Notes: a model not told the origin generated them from the letters alone. A DNA stretch of 64,000 nucleotides from Vanessa cardui (GCF_905220365.1 NC_061154.1:3348001-3412000), one strand, 5' to 3'. Positions 11,839 through 23,879 are shown, numbered from the stretch's first letter. Numbers and translations: made by a program.

Positions 11839-12340
11839 TGTTTTGAATTAAATGCTTACGAAACTCGAAGCGAATGTTATTTAATAGTAACCGTTTAATA
11901 TTTATATGAATAAGTTTCGAAGTTTGACAAAATGTAATACGACTTCCAAGATAAGAGATAAAGCATTATCACCATCAAGGATTCTTTATTTATTTTTTTT
12001 CGGTATAACAACCAACAGTAGACTAGTGGGTCTCTCGAAACAATTAATCGTTTATTCATAATACCACCACTCTATAGCCGGCTAGTAGCTTTATTAAATC
12101 CTAACAATTTATTAAATTTTAATAACAGAACATGTGTAGCTGAAGCTCTTCAAAATGAAACCATAACTGTTTTTTTACGCGCAGCTGTCGTCCCGTAATC
12201 ACTGGGACACAAAGGCTTACGTTATTAATATATGATACAACATCACATGAAAAAAACAAAATACATTTAACAATTATCTCGGAAAATGTTCTACTATTTC
12301 ATGGTAGTCTCATCATGCACTATTACACTAAACAAAATGT
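11839..12340. other. 3' flank of Kunitz gene, no gene seen
   Basis: AT-rich sequence containing the 3' UTR of the Kunitz gene. No canonical AATAAA is close to the stop; variants such as attaaa near 11849 could serve. The rest holds nothing I can assign. Confidence 0.4.
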
Positions 12341-12660
12341 AAAAGTAACAGCCCGTATGCATTTACCATTGCTGGGCTAAGCCCTCTTCCATTGGGGAGC
12401 ATGTCGGTCACCACCACGTGGTGCTCCCTGGAAACGTGTAGACGGCAGCCCCGCAGCGGTTCTGCTGCGAGACTGCCGTCGACACGGCTGACGACCGACA
12501 GGGGCGGTGGGGAGTATATTGGGGACACACGTTGTTCCGCTCTGCTTAAGCAGACTGGAACTTCGCCCCAATATACGTATCCTAATCCTAAGGTCTTGCG
12601 TGCCGAGGGGATGAATGGTCGGAGGGCATCCGGCCCCAAGCGCTAACAAAAAAAAACAGC
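12341..12660 (-). mobile_element. GC-rich, hairpin-rich retroelement 3' end with SINE-like tail
   Basis: A sharply GC-rich block in AT-rich surroundings. It holds nested inverted repeats: GACGGCAG 12441-12448 with CTGCCGTC 12473-12480, CGCAGC/GCTGCG inside them, GTATATTGGGG 12514-12524 with CCCCAATATAC 12566-12576, and the perfect palindrome TCTGCTTAAGCAGA at 12541-12554. Read on the minus strand it ends with 'agggcttagcccagcaatggtaaatgc...ctgttac', the 3' tail of SINE family A. Long open frames on both strands across the block are by-products of its GC content and symmetry. Likely the 3' end of a LINE or a structured non-autonomous element; class not certain. Confidence 0.5.
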
Positions 12661-12756
12661 GATATGGAATGTACTAAATATTTATTGTATCACATTTCAA
12701 TCACTAAGAATATGCATGCCTTTTTAGTAACTTAGGTGTATTTAGCACATCGTGAG

Positions 12757-13820
12757 GTGGTCGTCCGGTGGGTGTTGTTTTAGTAATAATTTATCCTTAA
12801 ATGAGATATTGTTACGTCATCCTGTCTAGCTCAACACTCGAGCCTCGATAGTTGTTGACCTTGCGCCTTGCCTTTGGCTGAGGCAAGAGATCATATCGCA
12901 CTTAACATAAAAAAGCTTCTCAATGAGTATCATCTAATTTAATTTCGCTTTTTAATAATATGCCCTTGAATTTTATAGTCTGTATATCCGTATGAACAGT
13001 ATAGCCTAGTCTAGAAGACTATATGAGACCAATAATCGCAATCATATTTATCGCTTGAGTTTTCTTTTAATGTACATTTTTTTTATTAAACAATTAATAT
13101 TCCTTTTTGTGCGTCAATGTTTGGCTTTTTTATTAATGTTATAATCCTGAATGTTTTTTTCAAACAAAGATACATTCCCAAATTTGACATAGTTAAATAC
13201 ACTATAGTACCTAACAGTACCAGAGCATTAAAATCGTCGAAAATTTTTTGGAACCCACAATATCCATTCTACCAAGTTTTATTTACCGGTCTAACACCAA
13301 AGGTAATAAAAAAACAAATGAAGTTGATTAAATAATCATAACTCATAACCATATATCGAACTAAATAAAAGCATTATAACAATGTATTAAATACAGACTG
13401 TTATGGTTATGCAGCAATAATGGCAGCTTTGTATTCTAATATAAAAATGAAAACATTAATTATTTGTCAAGCTTCAAAGTTCCATACATTAACTCTAAAT
13501 CGAATCAGGCCTTCAGTACGAAAAGATTCCATTACGATAATAAACAAATTATTTGACATTGTTAGCTTTCCATTTTACCCCATAAATATTACATCATGTC
13601 ATATAAATTGGTATCGTAGAGCAAACATTAGGGAAACAGCTCGACAATCCTCAAGGGACACACTTATATAATGCCATCCAGTATTTGCTCTTAAAATAAT
13701 ACTTATACTTCTTTACTCTATCGGTATTCTTCCCCCGGCGCCATTTATGGTAATGCATTGAGAACCGTACCTGCGACGAAGATACCAATTTTTACTATGT
13801 TTTATGGAAGTCTATTTTAT
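12757..13820. repeat. Tandem duplication, unit 1 (1,064 bp)
   Basis: Begins gtggtcgtccggtggg and ends ggaagtctattttat. The next 1,065 bp repeats it with only scattered differences (for example c/a changes near 13130 and 13393 and one extra A in an A-run), so the duplication is recent or an assembly effect. Two ORFs (13117-13335, 72 codons; 13420-13671, 83 codons) occur inside. I recognise neither, they do not join in frame through the apparent GT-AG between them, and they may be chance frames. Confidence 0.95.
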
Positions 13821-14885
13821 GTGGTCGTCCGGTGGGTGTTGTTTTAGTAATAATTTATCCTTAAATGAGATATTGTTACGTCATCCTGTCTAGCTCAACA
13901 CTCGAGCCTCGATAGTTGTTGACCTTGCGCCTTGCCTTTGGCTGAGGCAAGAGATCATATCGCACTTAACATAAAAAAGCTTCTCAATGAGTATCATCTA
14001 ATTTAATTTCGCTTTTTAATAATATGCCCTTGAATTTTATAGTCTGTATATCCGTATGAACAGTATAGCCTAGTCTAGAAGACTATATGAGACCAATAAT
14101 CGCAATCATATTTATCGCTTGAGTTTTCTTTTAATGTACATTTTTTTTATTAAACAATTAATATTCCTTTTTGTGCGTCAATGTTTGGCTTTTTAATTAA
14201 TGTTATAATCCTGAATGTTTTTTTCAAACAAAGATACATTCCCAAATTTGACATAGTTAAATACACTATAGTACCTAACAGTACCAGAGCATTAAAATCG
14301 TCGAAAATTTTTTGGAACCCACAATATCCATTCTACCAAGTTTTATTTACCGGTCTAACACCAAAGGTAATAAAAAAAACAAATGAAGTTGATTAAATAA
14401 TCATAACTCATAACCATATATCGAACTAAATAAAAGCATTATAACAATGTAATAAATACAGACTGTTATGGTTATGCAGCAATAATGGCAGCTTTGTATT
14501 CTAATATAAAAATGAAAACATTAATTATTTGTCAAGCTTCAAAGTTCCATACATTAACTCTGAATCGAATCAGACCTTCAGTACGAAAAGATTCCATTAC
14601 GATAATAAACAAATTATTTGACATTGTTAGCTTTCCATTTTACCCCATAAATATTACATCATGTCATATAAATTGGTATCGTAGAGCAAACATTAGGGAA
14701 ACAGCTCGACAATCCTCAAGGGACACACTTATATAATGCCATCCAGTATTTGCTCTTAAAATAATACTTATACTTCTTTACTCTATCGGTATTCTTCCCC
14801 CGGCGCCATTTATGGTAATGCATTGAGAACCGTACCTGCGACGAAGATACCAATTTTTACTATGTTTTATGGAAGTCTATTTTAT
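13821..14885. repeat. Tandem duplication, unit 2 (1,065 bp)
   Basis: Second copy in the same orientation, directly abutting unit 1 with no spacer. It differs by a one-base insertion in the A-run near 14370 and a few substitutions. The A-run insertion changes the end of the first ORF (14181-14396), while the 83-codon ORF (14485-14736) keeps the same protein. A SINE follows 65 bases after the unit. Confidence 0.95.
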
Positions 14886-14950
14886 ATGTACGAATTTTAT
14901 TCACGTGGGGTTAGTGTTTCCTGAAGGTACCATCGAGTGTAAGAAAAATA

Positions 14951-15262
14951 GCTGAGATGGCCCAGTGGTTAGAACGCGTGCATCTTAACCCATGATTGCG
15001 GGTTTAAACCCAGGCACCGCTATATATATGTGCTTAATTTGTGTTTATAATTCATCTCGTGCTCGGTGGTGAAGAAAAACATCGTGAGGAAACCTTCATG
15101 TGTCTAATTTCATCGAAATTCTGCCACATGTAAATTCCACCAATCCCCATTGAAACAGCGTGGTGAAATATGTTCCAAACCCTCTCCTTAATGGAAGAGG
15201 AGGCCTTATCTCAGCAGTGGGAAATTTACAGGCAGTTACTTTACTTTACTTTACTTTACTTT
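14951..15262 (+). mobile_element. SINE family A, full-length copy
   Basis: A tRNA-like head (gctgagatggcccagtggttagaa with A-box, then a B-box gggtttaaaccc) is followed by the body and by the tail 'aggaggccttatctcagcagtgggaaatttacaggc', ending in (TTTAC)n repeats at 15236-15262. Copies occur on both strands across the window; this is the reference copy used here. The family resembles the lepidopteran tRNA-derived SINEs (Metulj type), an attribution from memory. Confidence 0.88.
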
Positions 15263-18200
15263 AGTGTTACTGTCTATTGCAAATTAAATGGCCGAATTTG
15301 TTGAGAAGAACATAATCAGCACAAGTGGAAGAATAAAGTCATACTAGTATTTAAGAAACAGTGCGGAAACATGTACATTTTTTGTTAAATTTATATACAA
15401 CACACAACATAGAGTATCCATATATAGAGGAGAACTCTAATATAATTTTCAGCCTTTGATAGGCAAATGGCTTTTTAATATGCAACGAAAGGTTAATCTC
15501 GGAACTCGGGGTTTATAAAGATTAGATAGTCTAGCTTTAGTCAGCATAAGTCATTCTCATCTATTATACTAGTAAATCGAGAGTGGGGTTTCTATCTAGA
15601 CAGGCCTTTATAAAAAAAATATAGATTTACTTCGACAAAGGTTTCGACAAATGTTTCGGCCACGGTATACATCAAGTTTAAGACTTTCTTGGACCCATAA
15701 ACAATTCGTTCCTCAAGAGTTTCAGTTGTACACTCGATTCAACCCTGACGTCACTGAGTTGTTTGCACGGTCGCATCATACATTCATCATAGCCGGACGT
15801 TTATACAGTAAATACCGAACATGCAACCATAAAAAGGAGGAATAAATACGATAAGTAGAATACCTCACAAAGAGGTGACTGACCTGCATCCAAAAATATT
15901 AGTCGTTACATTAACTAGATAGTTTGTTTATTTGTAATGACAAAGCATTATTTGGAAATTTATTTATTAGGAAATAGAATACAAAACATCATCTTCTTAT
16001 TTGAAGCCGAATTGAGAGACAATAAAAGTATTCTTAATTTTTTGGCACTGAAAAATTTTTTAGCCATATTGGTAGCTTTTTGGTCACCATTCGATCACCG
16101 ACATGGTCATGACTGGCACAGCGCAGCGACCGTGTTTTGTGCGCGTTAGAGGTTTTTTTGGATGGGTGAAATCATGTGTGTTTGCGCTACTGACATGCTT
16201 AATAGTAGTATATGTGTAGCTGCTGACGTAATGTGCAATATTATTGCTGTGTGTATCTTATTTACGTTTAATTTTGATTGTAATTATAGCTAAATCAATC
16301 AATTGGAAGCACTTATGCATTTACTTGTTGAATGCCAAATTCAAAATTACTACGAATGAATATATATTCAATACATTTAATATATTCAATCATAATCATA
16401 ATATATCGACGTAATTAGTTTAAAATCGATTACATTAATTTACGTAAAAATGCGATACAAGATAAATGTAAAATCAAAATTCATATAATAATGTACTTCA
16501 AACTAACGAGGGTAAAGGATATATCATAAGGATAGTAATTTGTGCGCAATTCCCAATATTAATTTGCTCTTACAGCTGTTAGGAATCTGTGTAACAAGTT
16601 AATTTGATAGTACGCTAGAAGCCCATGCATGAGTAGGGATTGTCATGGATACTCTTACAGAAATGATAGCGTGATTAGTAGGTGCTCTATATTTAAACTA
16701 AACCACTAAATACTCTGCTAAAAGCCAGACTTCTAAAACCCGTTTTACCTCCTCAGGATTACTTTCGTAAAATTCTTAAGGAATATATAAAGAAACTGCA
16801 AATTTTTAGATTGTAGGTGTTATATTTTCTAAGATATCGTAATTAATCATTAAAAGTAATTATTTTCATTCCGATACATTCCTGGGTTAGTACTGATTTT
16901 TTTTTGAAAATCGAATATAAATTTTGGTACGAATCGGGATATACAAGGATCTACAACTGTAGAAGCAATCTACAAGGACGATCGAAGTTACGGACATACG
17001 TCATACATACATAATCACATAGTCATGTCAAAAATTCTAAATATTTAAACAATGAGTTATAGCCAAACGTTTCTTGACTGTTTGTTTGTTACGGTTTCAA
17101 CAAACCGCGTCAACTAATTTGATAAAAATTTTATTTGTAACAAGTTTAAGTCATAAGGACACAGGCTACTTTTATACTTAACACTTGACAAAATTCGCTA
17201 AAACGCAAGTGAAGTCGCAGGCTAGTTCGTTATAAATTGTATACAAAGACGAAATATAAATTACCGACGAATGTCTTTTTCATTCCAATCACGTGAACAT
17301 AGGATTACGTTTAATTTCCGCAAGCGAACATTTCATGAGAAATGCACATTTCATTTTGTATTTCGTTACTTTAAGATATTTTCATAATAGTGTTTACCTG
17401 TAGTTTCTATATTCAGTTACTTTAGTTTATCATACCAGATGTATTTTAAAAGTGATGATATAGTATAACATTGCCTAAAGGTGTAATATATAGTTTATTG
17501 GAACTCGAGACTCCCTTGCGGGATGCTTTTAACAAGGTAGGCCGGGCTAATTTGATTATTTTGGTAGAAACAGCGAAAACATAAAGTAAAACTTGTTACA
17601 AATAATTTTAGACTCTGTCCGTACTTTAGGAGGTATTCGATTATGTAGAAAATAATAAAGAAATATTCAGAAAAAAAAAATTTGCTCTGTAAAAATTTTA
17701 CAAGTTAAAACGATGGTGTTGTAGAACATTTTTCGTTAATTTTCACACACCACGTATAAAATTGTATATGTTTAAAATCATTACACGGATACGATTGATG
17801 AATAAGAATTATTACCGAAATTCTGATGGTTCTTTTGGGTGGAATCTGTAGTCCAAACTGGGTTTTCCGTTGACGTCAATGAATTGATTCGAAATAAAAT
17901 AATAGACAATAACATTGCACACAAATCCTTTCTGCAGACCAAATTCTTAGGAGTATATTTTGATCGTATTGGATATTGAGCGAATATTTTGTGGGATCTT
18001 AAAAGGACTATCTCTTATGCTGTGTCGGCAAACGGCTTGACTATTATCTTACGAAGACGAATAGCAAGTATTCAACACACTTCTATGCTATAAAAAAAAT
18101 AAAAATAAAAACTTCGATCCTATATTTAAAATAAAAAGAAATTGTATTTACTAATAATAATCAATAAATCTTTCTTGGGACAAGGTATTCGTTTCTATAA

Positions 18201-18390
18201 TAAGTTTCCGCAGTCATTTTTAACTTTGCCGTTTCGTAAATGGAATCCGTTTATAAAAAATACATTAGTAAATAGGTAATAAACATAATATTATTCGATA
18301 CAAGATTTTGTAGATGATAAAAAAGCTTGTAATTAATACCTGTTGACTTCATCAGGATACATTACATACATATAGGTATAATTGTATTTC
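15263..18390. other. Long AT-rich stretch without supported gene
   Basis: No exon, RNA gene or complete transposon is recognisable. ORFs of 64 and 70 codons near 15651 and 15937 have no family features. A degenerate LINE-tail fragment (ggttcttttgggtggaatctgtag) is visible near 17825-17865, next to a TGACGTCA near 17870. Confidence 0.5.
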
Positions 18391-18394
18391 ACTA

Positions 18395-18530
18395 ATATGA
18401 TTGTATTTTTTAAATGTTGAAAAAGAGTAATTACTGAATTTTTGCCGGTTCTTCTCGGTTGAATTTACTTTCCAAAAGTGCTTGTAAAAGCCCACTTGAA
18501 TAAAGTTTATTTTGATTTTGATTACTAATT
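18395..18530 (+). repeat. LINE 3'-end fragment, TTTGATT-tailed family
   Basis: Contains 'aaatgttgaaaaagagtaa', 'gccggttcttctcgg', 'gtgcttgtaaaagcccacttgaataaagtttattttgattttgatt'. The same order of blocks is at 44815-44998 and, reversed, at 38656-38830, 61030-61200 and 32325-32445. The A/T-rich TTTGATT tail is what an LINE 3' end would leave. Confidence 0.65.
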
Positions 18531-19154
18531 CAAAAAATGTACTTTAAATAACCATTAAATATAAATTAAATTTCTATACCAATGATTGGTTTTCGATCAT
18601 CAAATGTTCGTTAGATACCAATGAATTTCGATGTTAAACATTTGTCAAGTACTAATAGTATGCTCACACAAAGAGGCGTTGTTTAGACACCCCTGAAACC
18701 TTTCAGTCGCTTACAGTCCATTAACTCTTATCTTTTGAATGCAAACGACGAACGATTACACGAGTTCATTGATTTTTACGAAATCTACTTAAAAAAATCT
18801 CGACTGTTATGCTCGTCATGATTATAATATTTTGACATTGATGGTTTGAATTTAGAAAAGTCTTTTATCTCAAAAAATGAACAAAACTATATTAGTTAGG
18901 AAACACTTAATGTTTTTATATATATTTTTAAATATTTCATTACAGTATAATTTACTTAAATTTTACATTTACTGTAAAACATAGCACTGATTGGTTAAGA
19001 AAATTATTAAAAAAATTAACTTACTTACACATCAGAAACCTCTAAATGATATAAAACTTCTTCTTGAAGTACTCTATCTGTTAAAATAGCAGCGTCAAAT
19101 CCGTTGCCATTTAAAGATCAAACCTACATAGGGATAGACAACAACAACAGCCTA
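18531..19154. other. AT-rich, no gene seen
   Basis: No assignable feature between two repeat fragments. Confidence 0.4.
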
Positions 19155-19290
19155 TGTCAATGCAGGTTGGCGGAATGCACATGTAGCAGAATTTCGATGA
19201 AATTAGACACATGCAGGTTTTCTCACGATGCTTCTAGTGAGAAGAAACGGCAAGAAACTCGCATAGCTCTTTTCATATAAACAAATTTAC
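19155..19290 (-). repeat. Composite of SINE A and LINE-tail fragments
   Basis: 19160-19228 is the middle of SINE family A in reverse (ttggcggaatgcacatgtagcagaatttcgatgaaattagacacatg). It passes directly into 'gagaagaaacggcaagaaactcgc', a reverse LINE-tail block. The junction is abrupt, so one element was inserted into, or truncated against, the other. Confidence 0.6.
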
Positions 19291-20204
19291 AATGCTGTTA
19301 TTTACAGTATTTAGTGTCCTATCATGGAACCCGAGCCTAACTCCAGGGGTTTCTTCTCAAAAAGTACTCTTTTAATGAATAATAGGATTTATTTTTTAAT
19401 TTAGTCTTAATAAACTTTTTAAATTTTGAAAATGGTAAATTGATTATATTTCCCGGTATCTTATTTTATATGCGCATACCATTGCCCGAAAACGTCCTCT
19501 TTACCGTATGCAAACGGAAACATACATCTCAAATCTAAATAAGCTACTATTGAGTTAAGTCGTAGTTATTGGGTATTGGAGACAACTTACCATCAAGCAC
19601 TTCATGAAAATTACCTTGAGTTCGAATTTCCCGGTTATTTCCGTAAATATCAAGTTGGATATTCACAATGCTGTTTCTTTGGAAGATTGTCACAAACAGT
19701 TTCCCAATTACTGATCACGTGATAAATTAAATACACAATGTTACTGTGTAAAAATGAAATCGTTTGTGAGGGTTTAAATCAGCAACCTTTGATTAGTTGT
19801 CTAAACACTGATTAAAGTCTACTAAATTTTCGATAGAACTATTCACAACATAGCGACAAATCAATTATAGAACTTATTCGGAATTAATAAACAAACTCAT
19901 AAAACATGAAAGATATAACATTTCTACTTACAGCTATATCAGTCAAATAACTCGATGTTAGGAGATATTTAAACTTCATCTTGAATCTCATACACATAAA
20001 TTTTAATTACAAATTCTTGACTGAGAACGTATTTCATAGAATATTAAAATATGAAACATTTTCAACTCGAATATTTCAGCTCTTACGTCACATAAAGATA
20101 CTCGTATAGAGCGAATATGACTTGATTAACAAACATTTTCGAAATTATGCAGTCTATATGAGGTTCTCCTGATCATATTAAGGATGCTGCGGATAATTGA
20201 AACA

Positions 20205-20320
20205 GCAAACTTTAGCAATGTCGTGTTCCGGTTGACAGGGTAAGTGAGCCAGTGTAAGTACAGAAAAAATTATATAACATCATAGTTTCCAAGGTTGGCG
20301 TAACGTTACAAATAAATAAT
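20205..20320 (+). repeat. Decayed SINE family B fragment
   Basis: 'gtgttccggttgacagggtaagtgagccagtgtaagtacag' and 'ataacatcatagtttccaaggttggcg' match the centre of family B (clean copies at 25386, 38359, 63648), ending before the family's 3' third. Confidence 0.6.
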
Positions 20321-20384
20321 GGTATTTTTTTGAAACTGTCCAGGATAAAATAGTATACCCCGGGAATCTCTCCTAGGTGTTGGA

Positions 20385-20610
20385 GGCCCGCATATGCTGA
20401 CCCTCAGTTCGTCACGGTAGCATGCGTAAGCGATCCCGTGGAGTCCGCCGAAAGACGGAGAGGATACCGCTGATTTTTTAGTGGGTAATCCCGGTGGTCC
20501 TGGGCGCACTTGGCGTCCAGGCAACCGGGAGTCCAACACCCCCCCGACCTTTCATTACGTGGGGGAAGTTCCTAAAACGTTTGTCCAGTGAGAAAAAAAG
20601 GATAGAATAT
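20385..20610 (+). mobile_element. GC-rich retroelement 3' end, copy 1 of family G
   Basis: 'tcacggtagcatgcgtaagcgatcccgtgg.gtccgcc.aaagacggagagg.taccgct' is shared, with the following 'ttttttagtgggtaa' and 'acgtgggggaag' blocks, with 32880-33065 (+) and, decayed and reversed, with 39460-39545. It ends near an A-rich run (gagaaaaaaagg), as a non-LTR retrotransposon 3' UTR would. Any ORFs here are by-products of GC content. Confidence 0.6.
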
Positions 20611-21344
20611 TATCATACGATACTAAATTGCTGTAACTTTTGGACAGAAAATATTTTGATATCCCAAAAAATTGTGGCCAGGCCGAACCGACTTTCCGAT
20701 TGAAGCAATGATTTCAGAATTGGTACCTCATGTAGTATTGTGACATAGTACAATAAGTGCTATATATAATCTTCTACAAAATACTCCTTATAATTGTTTA
20801 CGTGTAACGCACTTATCCTACGATTGTGTGGTAATATTCAGATATTCGATCCAGTAAGGATAGTTTGTTTAAATTAAAATACAATTGCGAAAATTTTGCT
20901 CGATCAAAGGGTTGTACCCCTACGTCTTCGTGCATATAACTCTATCATATATATCACACTACCTTGTGAACCGGAAATACCTGGATAATTATGTCATTAT
21001 ATGACAAACCGCCACTATTATCATAGCATTATCATTTGTCCCGCACTCGCTGACAGCCTTTGTCGTCATTTCAACCTTCTCACAATAGAATATTGTCGAC
21101 AATTATAAATGACTACAGTCATGAAGTCTCTGAACTATGTAATGTAGAGGGATGAATTTGTATTAAGCAGCGTTCACGCGAATCGCTTTTATCCGAACAA
21201 CTTCTAAAGCGATTAGGATTTCAATTGTCCGAACAGACTTTCAATGAATTTTTGATGTTTGCATTTTATTTCTTCCCTGATAGCGGATTTAGCTGTTGTA
21301 ATTTTACCATTATATAAACTGTAAATGTAAATGCTTTGTAAATA

Positions 21345-21896
21345 ATCTTTACATTGTATAATACAAAGTCGCTTACCGCTGTGTGTCTCTATGTATGCTT
21401 CATCGTCATCATCATCATCAGCCCACTACTGTCCACTGCTGAACATAGATCTCCCCCAGATGCGCAACGTTGCTCCATCCAGCTTCTACCGGCGATCCTA
21501 CAAATGTCGTCGGACCAGCATATTGTTAGCATATACTTTAAAATTTGTTTCTAATGTACTTCTGTATTCTATACCATAAAATAATTGTATACGTCTATAT
21601 CTTAGGGATAACCCATAAGTAACATTTCTTATCCTTTATTTCTTACGACAACAATGACTTATTTTCGAAGCGATTTTAAGCCATACAGCATTAATCCTTT
21701 TCCAATTAAGTACCTAAATACATTATGGATTTAACACAGATCAATATAGTCGTGCAGTATGTAATTTAAATGAATATTATCGAAGGTATTATGAATTTAA
21801 AACGCAGGGACATAGCGGTTTTGTATTGTCTATCGAATGAAAAACTGTGAACGTTCTAAGACAAAACGTTGTGCGAAGCCGGGACGGGCCGCTAGT
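21345..21896 (+). mobile_element. Helitron-like element split by an RTE LINE end
   Basis: The left part (about 21350-21400) has 'tacaaagtcgcttaccgctgtgtgtctctatgtatgctt', the same as at 47795-47832. The right end at about 21867-21896 is 'gtgcgaagccgggacgggccgctagt', matching the end of 47781-48023: a GCG/CGC hairpin followed by CTAGT, the hallmark of Helitron 3' ends. In between lies a minus-strand RTE end. The copy is old and internally diverged. Confidence 0.45.
21398..21545 (-). mobile_element. RTE-type LINE 3' end nested in Helitron-like element
   Basis: On the minus strand the sequence reads through the C-terminal RTE pattern W-S-D-D-I-x-R-I-A-G-R-S-W-M, then frame-shifted remnants, and ends with gggctgatgatgatgatgacgatg. 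This is the typical (TGATGA)n tail. It starts exactly where the Helitron-like left part stops. Confidence 0.65.
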
Positions 21897-22096
21897 AATA
21901 GAATAAAACACTAATCTACTTCAGAAAATAAAACTTTCCGTGATCTGGGAATCACAATTGACGTTAAATTGGAATTAAATAGCCGTAGCTAAAACATTTC
22001 TACACCTGCTAGCTTTCTTGGCTTTATATATTTTATTAATAATATCAAACAGTATTCTATAAAACTAGATTATGGCCACATAGAATAGAAGAATAA

Positions 22097-22377
22097 AAAG
22101 TAAAGTAACAGGCCGTAAATTTCCCACTGCTGGGCTAAGGCCTCCTCTCCCATTAAGTAAAGGGTTTGGAATATATTTTACAATGCACATGTGGCAGAAT
22201 TTCGATGAAATTAGATACATGAAGGTTTCCTCACGATGTTTTCCTTCAGCGCCGAGCATAAGATGAATTACAAACACAAATTAAGCACATATATATATAC
22301 AGTGGTGCTTACCTTGGTTTGATCCCGAAATCATCAGTTAAGATGCACGCGTTTTAACCACTGGGCCATCTCAGCTC
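22097..22377 (-). mobile_element. SINE family A with 15-bp target-site duplication
   Basis: A full-length minus-strand copy from 'aaagtaaagtaacaggccg' to 'ccactgggccatctcagct'. The 15-bp AGAATAGAAGAATAA is present at 22082-22096 and again at 22378-22392, an exact target-site duplication made by target-primed reverse transcription. The ORF across it is a by-product. Confidence 0.92.
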
Positions 22378-22392
22378 AGAATAGAAGAATAA

Positions 22393-22994
22393 TAGTTTTA
22401 ATATAATCAATGATTATAGTAGGTAAACTAAACGATTTAATATTTCTACGTAAGTACATAAACGTTACCAGGTAAGTTGGATCGCTGCAGCTAAATACGT
22501 CTTAAAGTTACCTTTCGTATGTATGTTTCTTGGTGTCCTCATTCATTATTCACAGAACTAATGTCGGTCATTCCTCCTTAATACTAAGACTAATTAGATT
22601 ATTTAATAAATTTACTTTTAAAGTAAACTTGATATGTTTGATAGTTAAGATTTTTTTATAATTCTTACCGACTCAATGTCAGAATACGTTGTTATTTTTA
22701 TCTTATTTAATTTTTTTAGATTACAAAATGACTGAAAATTATTGACAAACAATACTTATTTTATGGTACACTAATTTGTAACTAAATTTGCATGGCATGA
22801 TTGAAAGTAAGTGGTACCTTGCAACCTAAGCGGTTTTTCCTGTAATAAGAAAAGGCAGCAAATTCAGTTGAATTAAAAAATAAAAAAGGCTCTAAAGTGT
22901 CCACAAATTTGGGCGGAACTAGGTTAAAGGTTTAGACGGAAAGGATAAAATGCTTCCAATCAAACTGACCATAACTGTTAAATTTATATTATAA
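22393..22994. other. AT-rich, no gene seen
   Basis: Spacer between two SINEs. No exon, RNA gene or repeat block is recognisable. Confidence 0.4.
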
Positions 22995-23230
22995 GACGAC
23001 CTCCGTGGTCGAGTAGTGTGTACACCGGTTTTCATGGGTGCACCACTCCGAGGTCTCGGGTTCGATTCCCGGCCGAGTCGATGAAGAAAATTCATTAGTT
23101 TTTTATGTTATCTTGGGTCTGGGTGTTTTTAGTATCGTAGTTACTTCTGATTTTACATAACACAAGTACTTTAGCTACTTACATTGGGAACAAAGTAATG
23201 TATGTGTTGTCCAATATTATTTATTTATCA
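22995..23230 (+). mobile_element. tRNA-derived SINE, family D
   Basis: The head (gacgacctccgtggtcgagtag, then ggttcgattcc at 23059-23069) has clear A- and B-box promoter elements for RNA polymerase III. The body has 'ttgggtctgggtgt' and 'acataacacaagtactttagctacttacattggga', ending in an ATTTATTTAT tail. The first 80 bases resemble a tRNA but the attached body and tail make it a SINE, not a tRNA gene. Confidence 0.8.
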
Positions 23231-23879
23231 CGGTCTTAATGAGATACTATATGTATTTGATTTTGCTGCTTTCTGGTTCTATCCGGTTCAAACTTCAAAA
23301 CGTATATATAGAATAATAAATAAGATCATGAATTAGCTTGACACCTAATACACGAACTAATTTGAGACGGATTGTATTCAATATCTTTATTATTTTTTTA
23401 ATTTGTTAATAAATATGAAATAGTTAATTAGTATATCAGAAAGGGCAATTTATTTTGAAAACTAGGCCGAGATGAAACACGTTTAGACGCTTCGTGTCAA
23501 TTAAAGTTCGATAAATAGTTTATGAAATTATGTTACGATTTTTATAACGTATATTTTATGATATATCTATGACATATATCTCAGTGCACGCTCGTACAGA
23601 ACGTCATTGTTAAGTACGCAACAGTAGTATGGATTCATGCAATCACGGTTTTTATATTAAGAAATAAATGAACATATTAAAACTTTTTTTTTAGATACAA
23701 ATCTTGGAGAAGATTTAATTTTTATTTATTTTTTTTTTCCTGTCAAAAGTGTACGATAATGAACCCGTTGCATTTTATTGAAATTAATCATACAAATTTA
23801 AGCTAAACTAAAAGATGTGAAAGTATCATTAAAATATACTTAAAAACGAAATACTTATGGGAACTTAAAAAAGCGCTTG
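23231..23879. other. AT-rich, no gene seen
   Basis: No assignable coding or repeat feature. Confidence 0.4.

Noticed and set aside
12328..12649. Overlapping 84-103-codon ORFs on both strands as genes
   Set aside because: They arise from GC-rich, self-complementary repeat sequence ending in a SINE-like tail.
13117..13671. Two ORFs in the tandem unit joined by an apparent GT-AG intron (gtaata at 13303 to acag at 13396)
   Set aside because: The phases do not agree: the first ends on a full codon and the joined second exon then meets TAA within eight codons.
22995..23080. A functional tRNA gene
   Set aside because: A- and B-boxes are present, but the body and tail continue as a SINE; no proper acceptor stem closes the fold.
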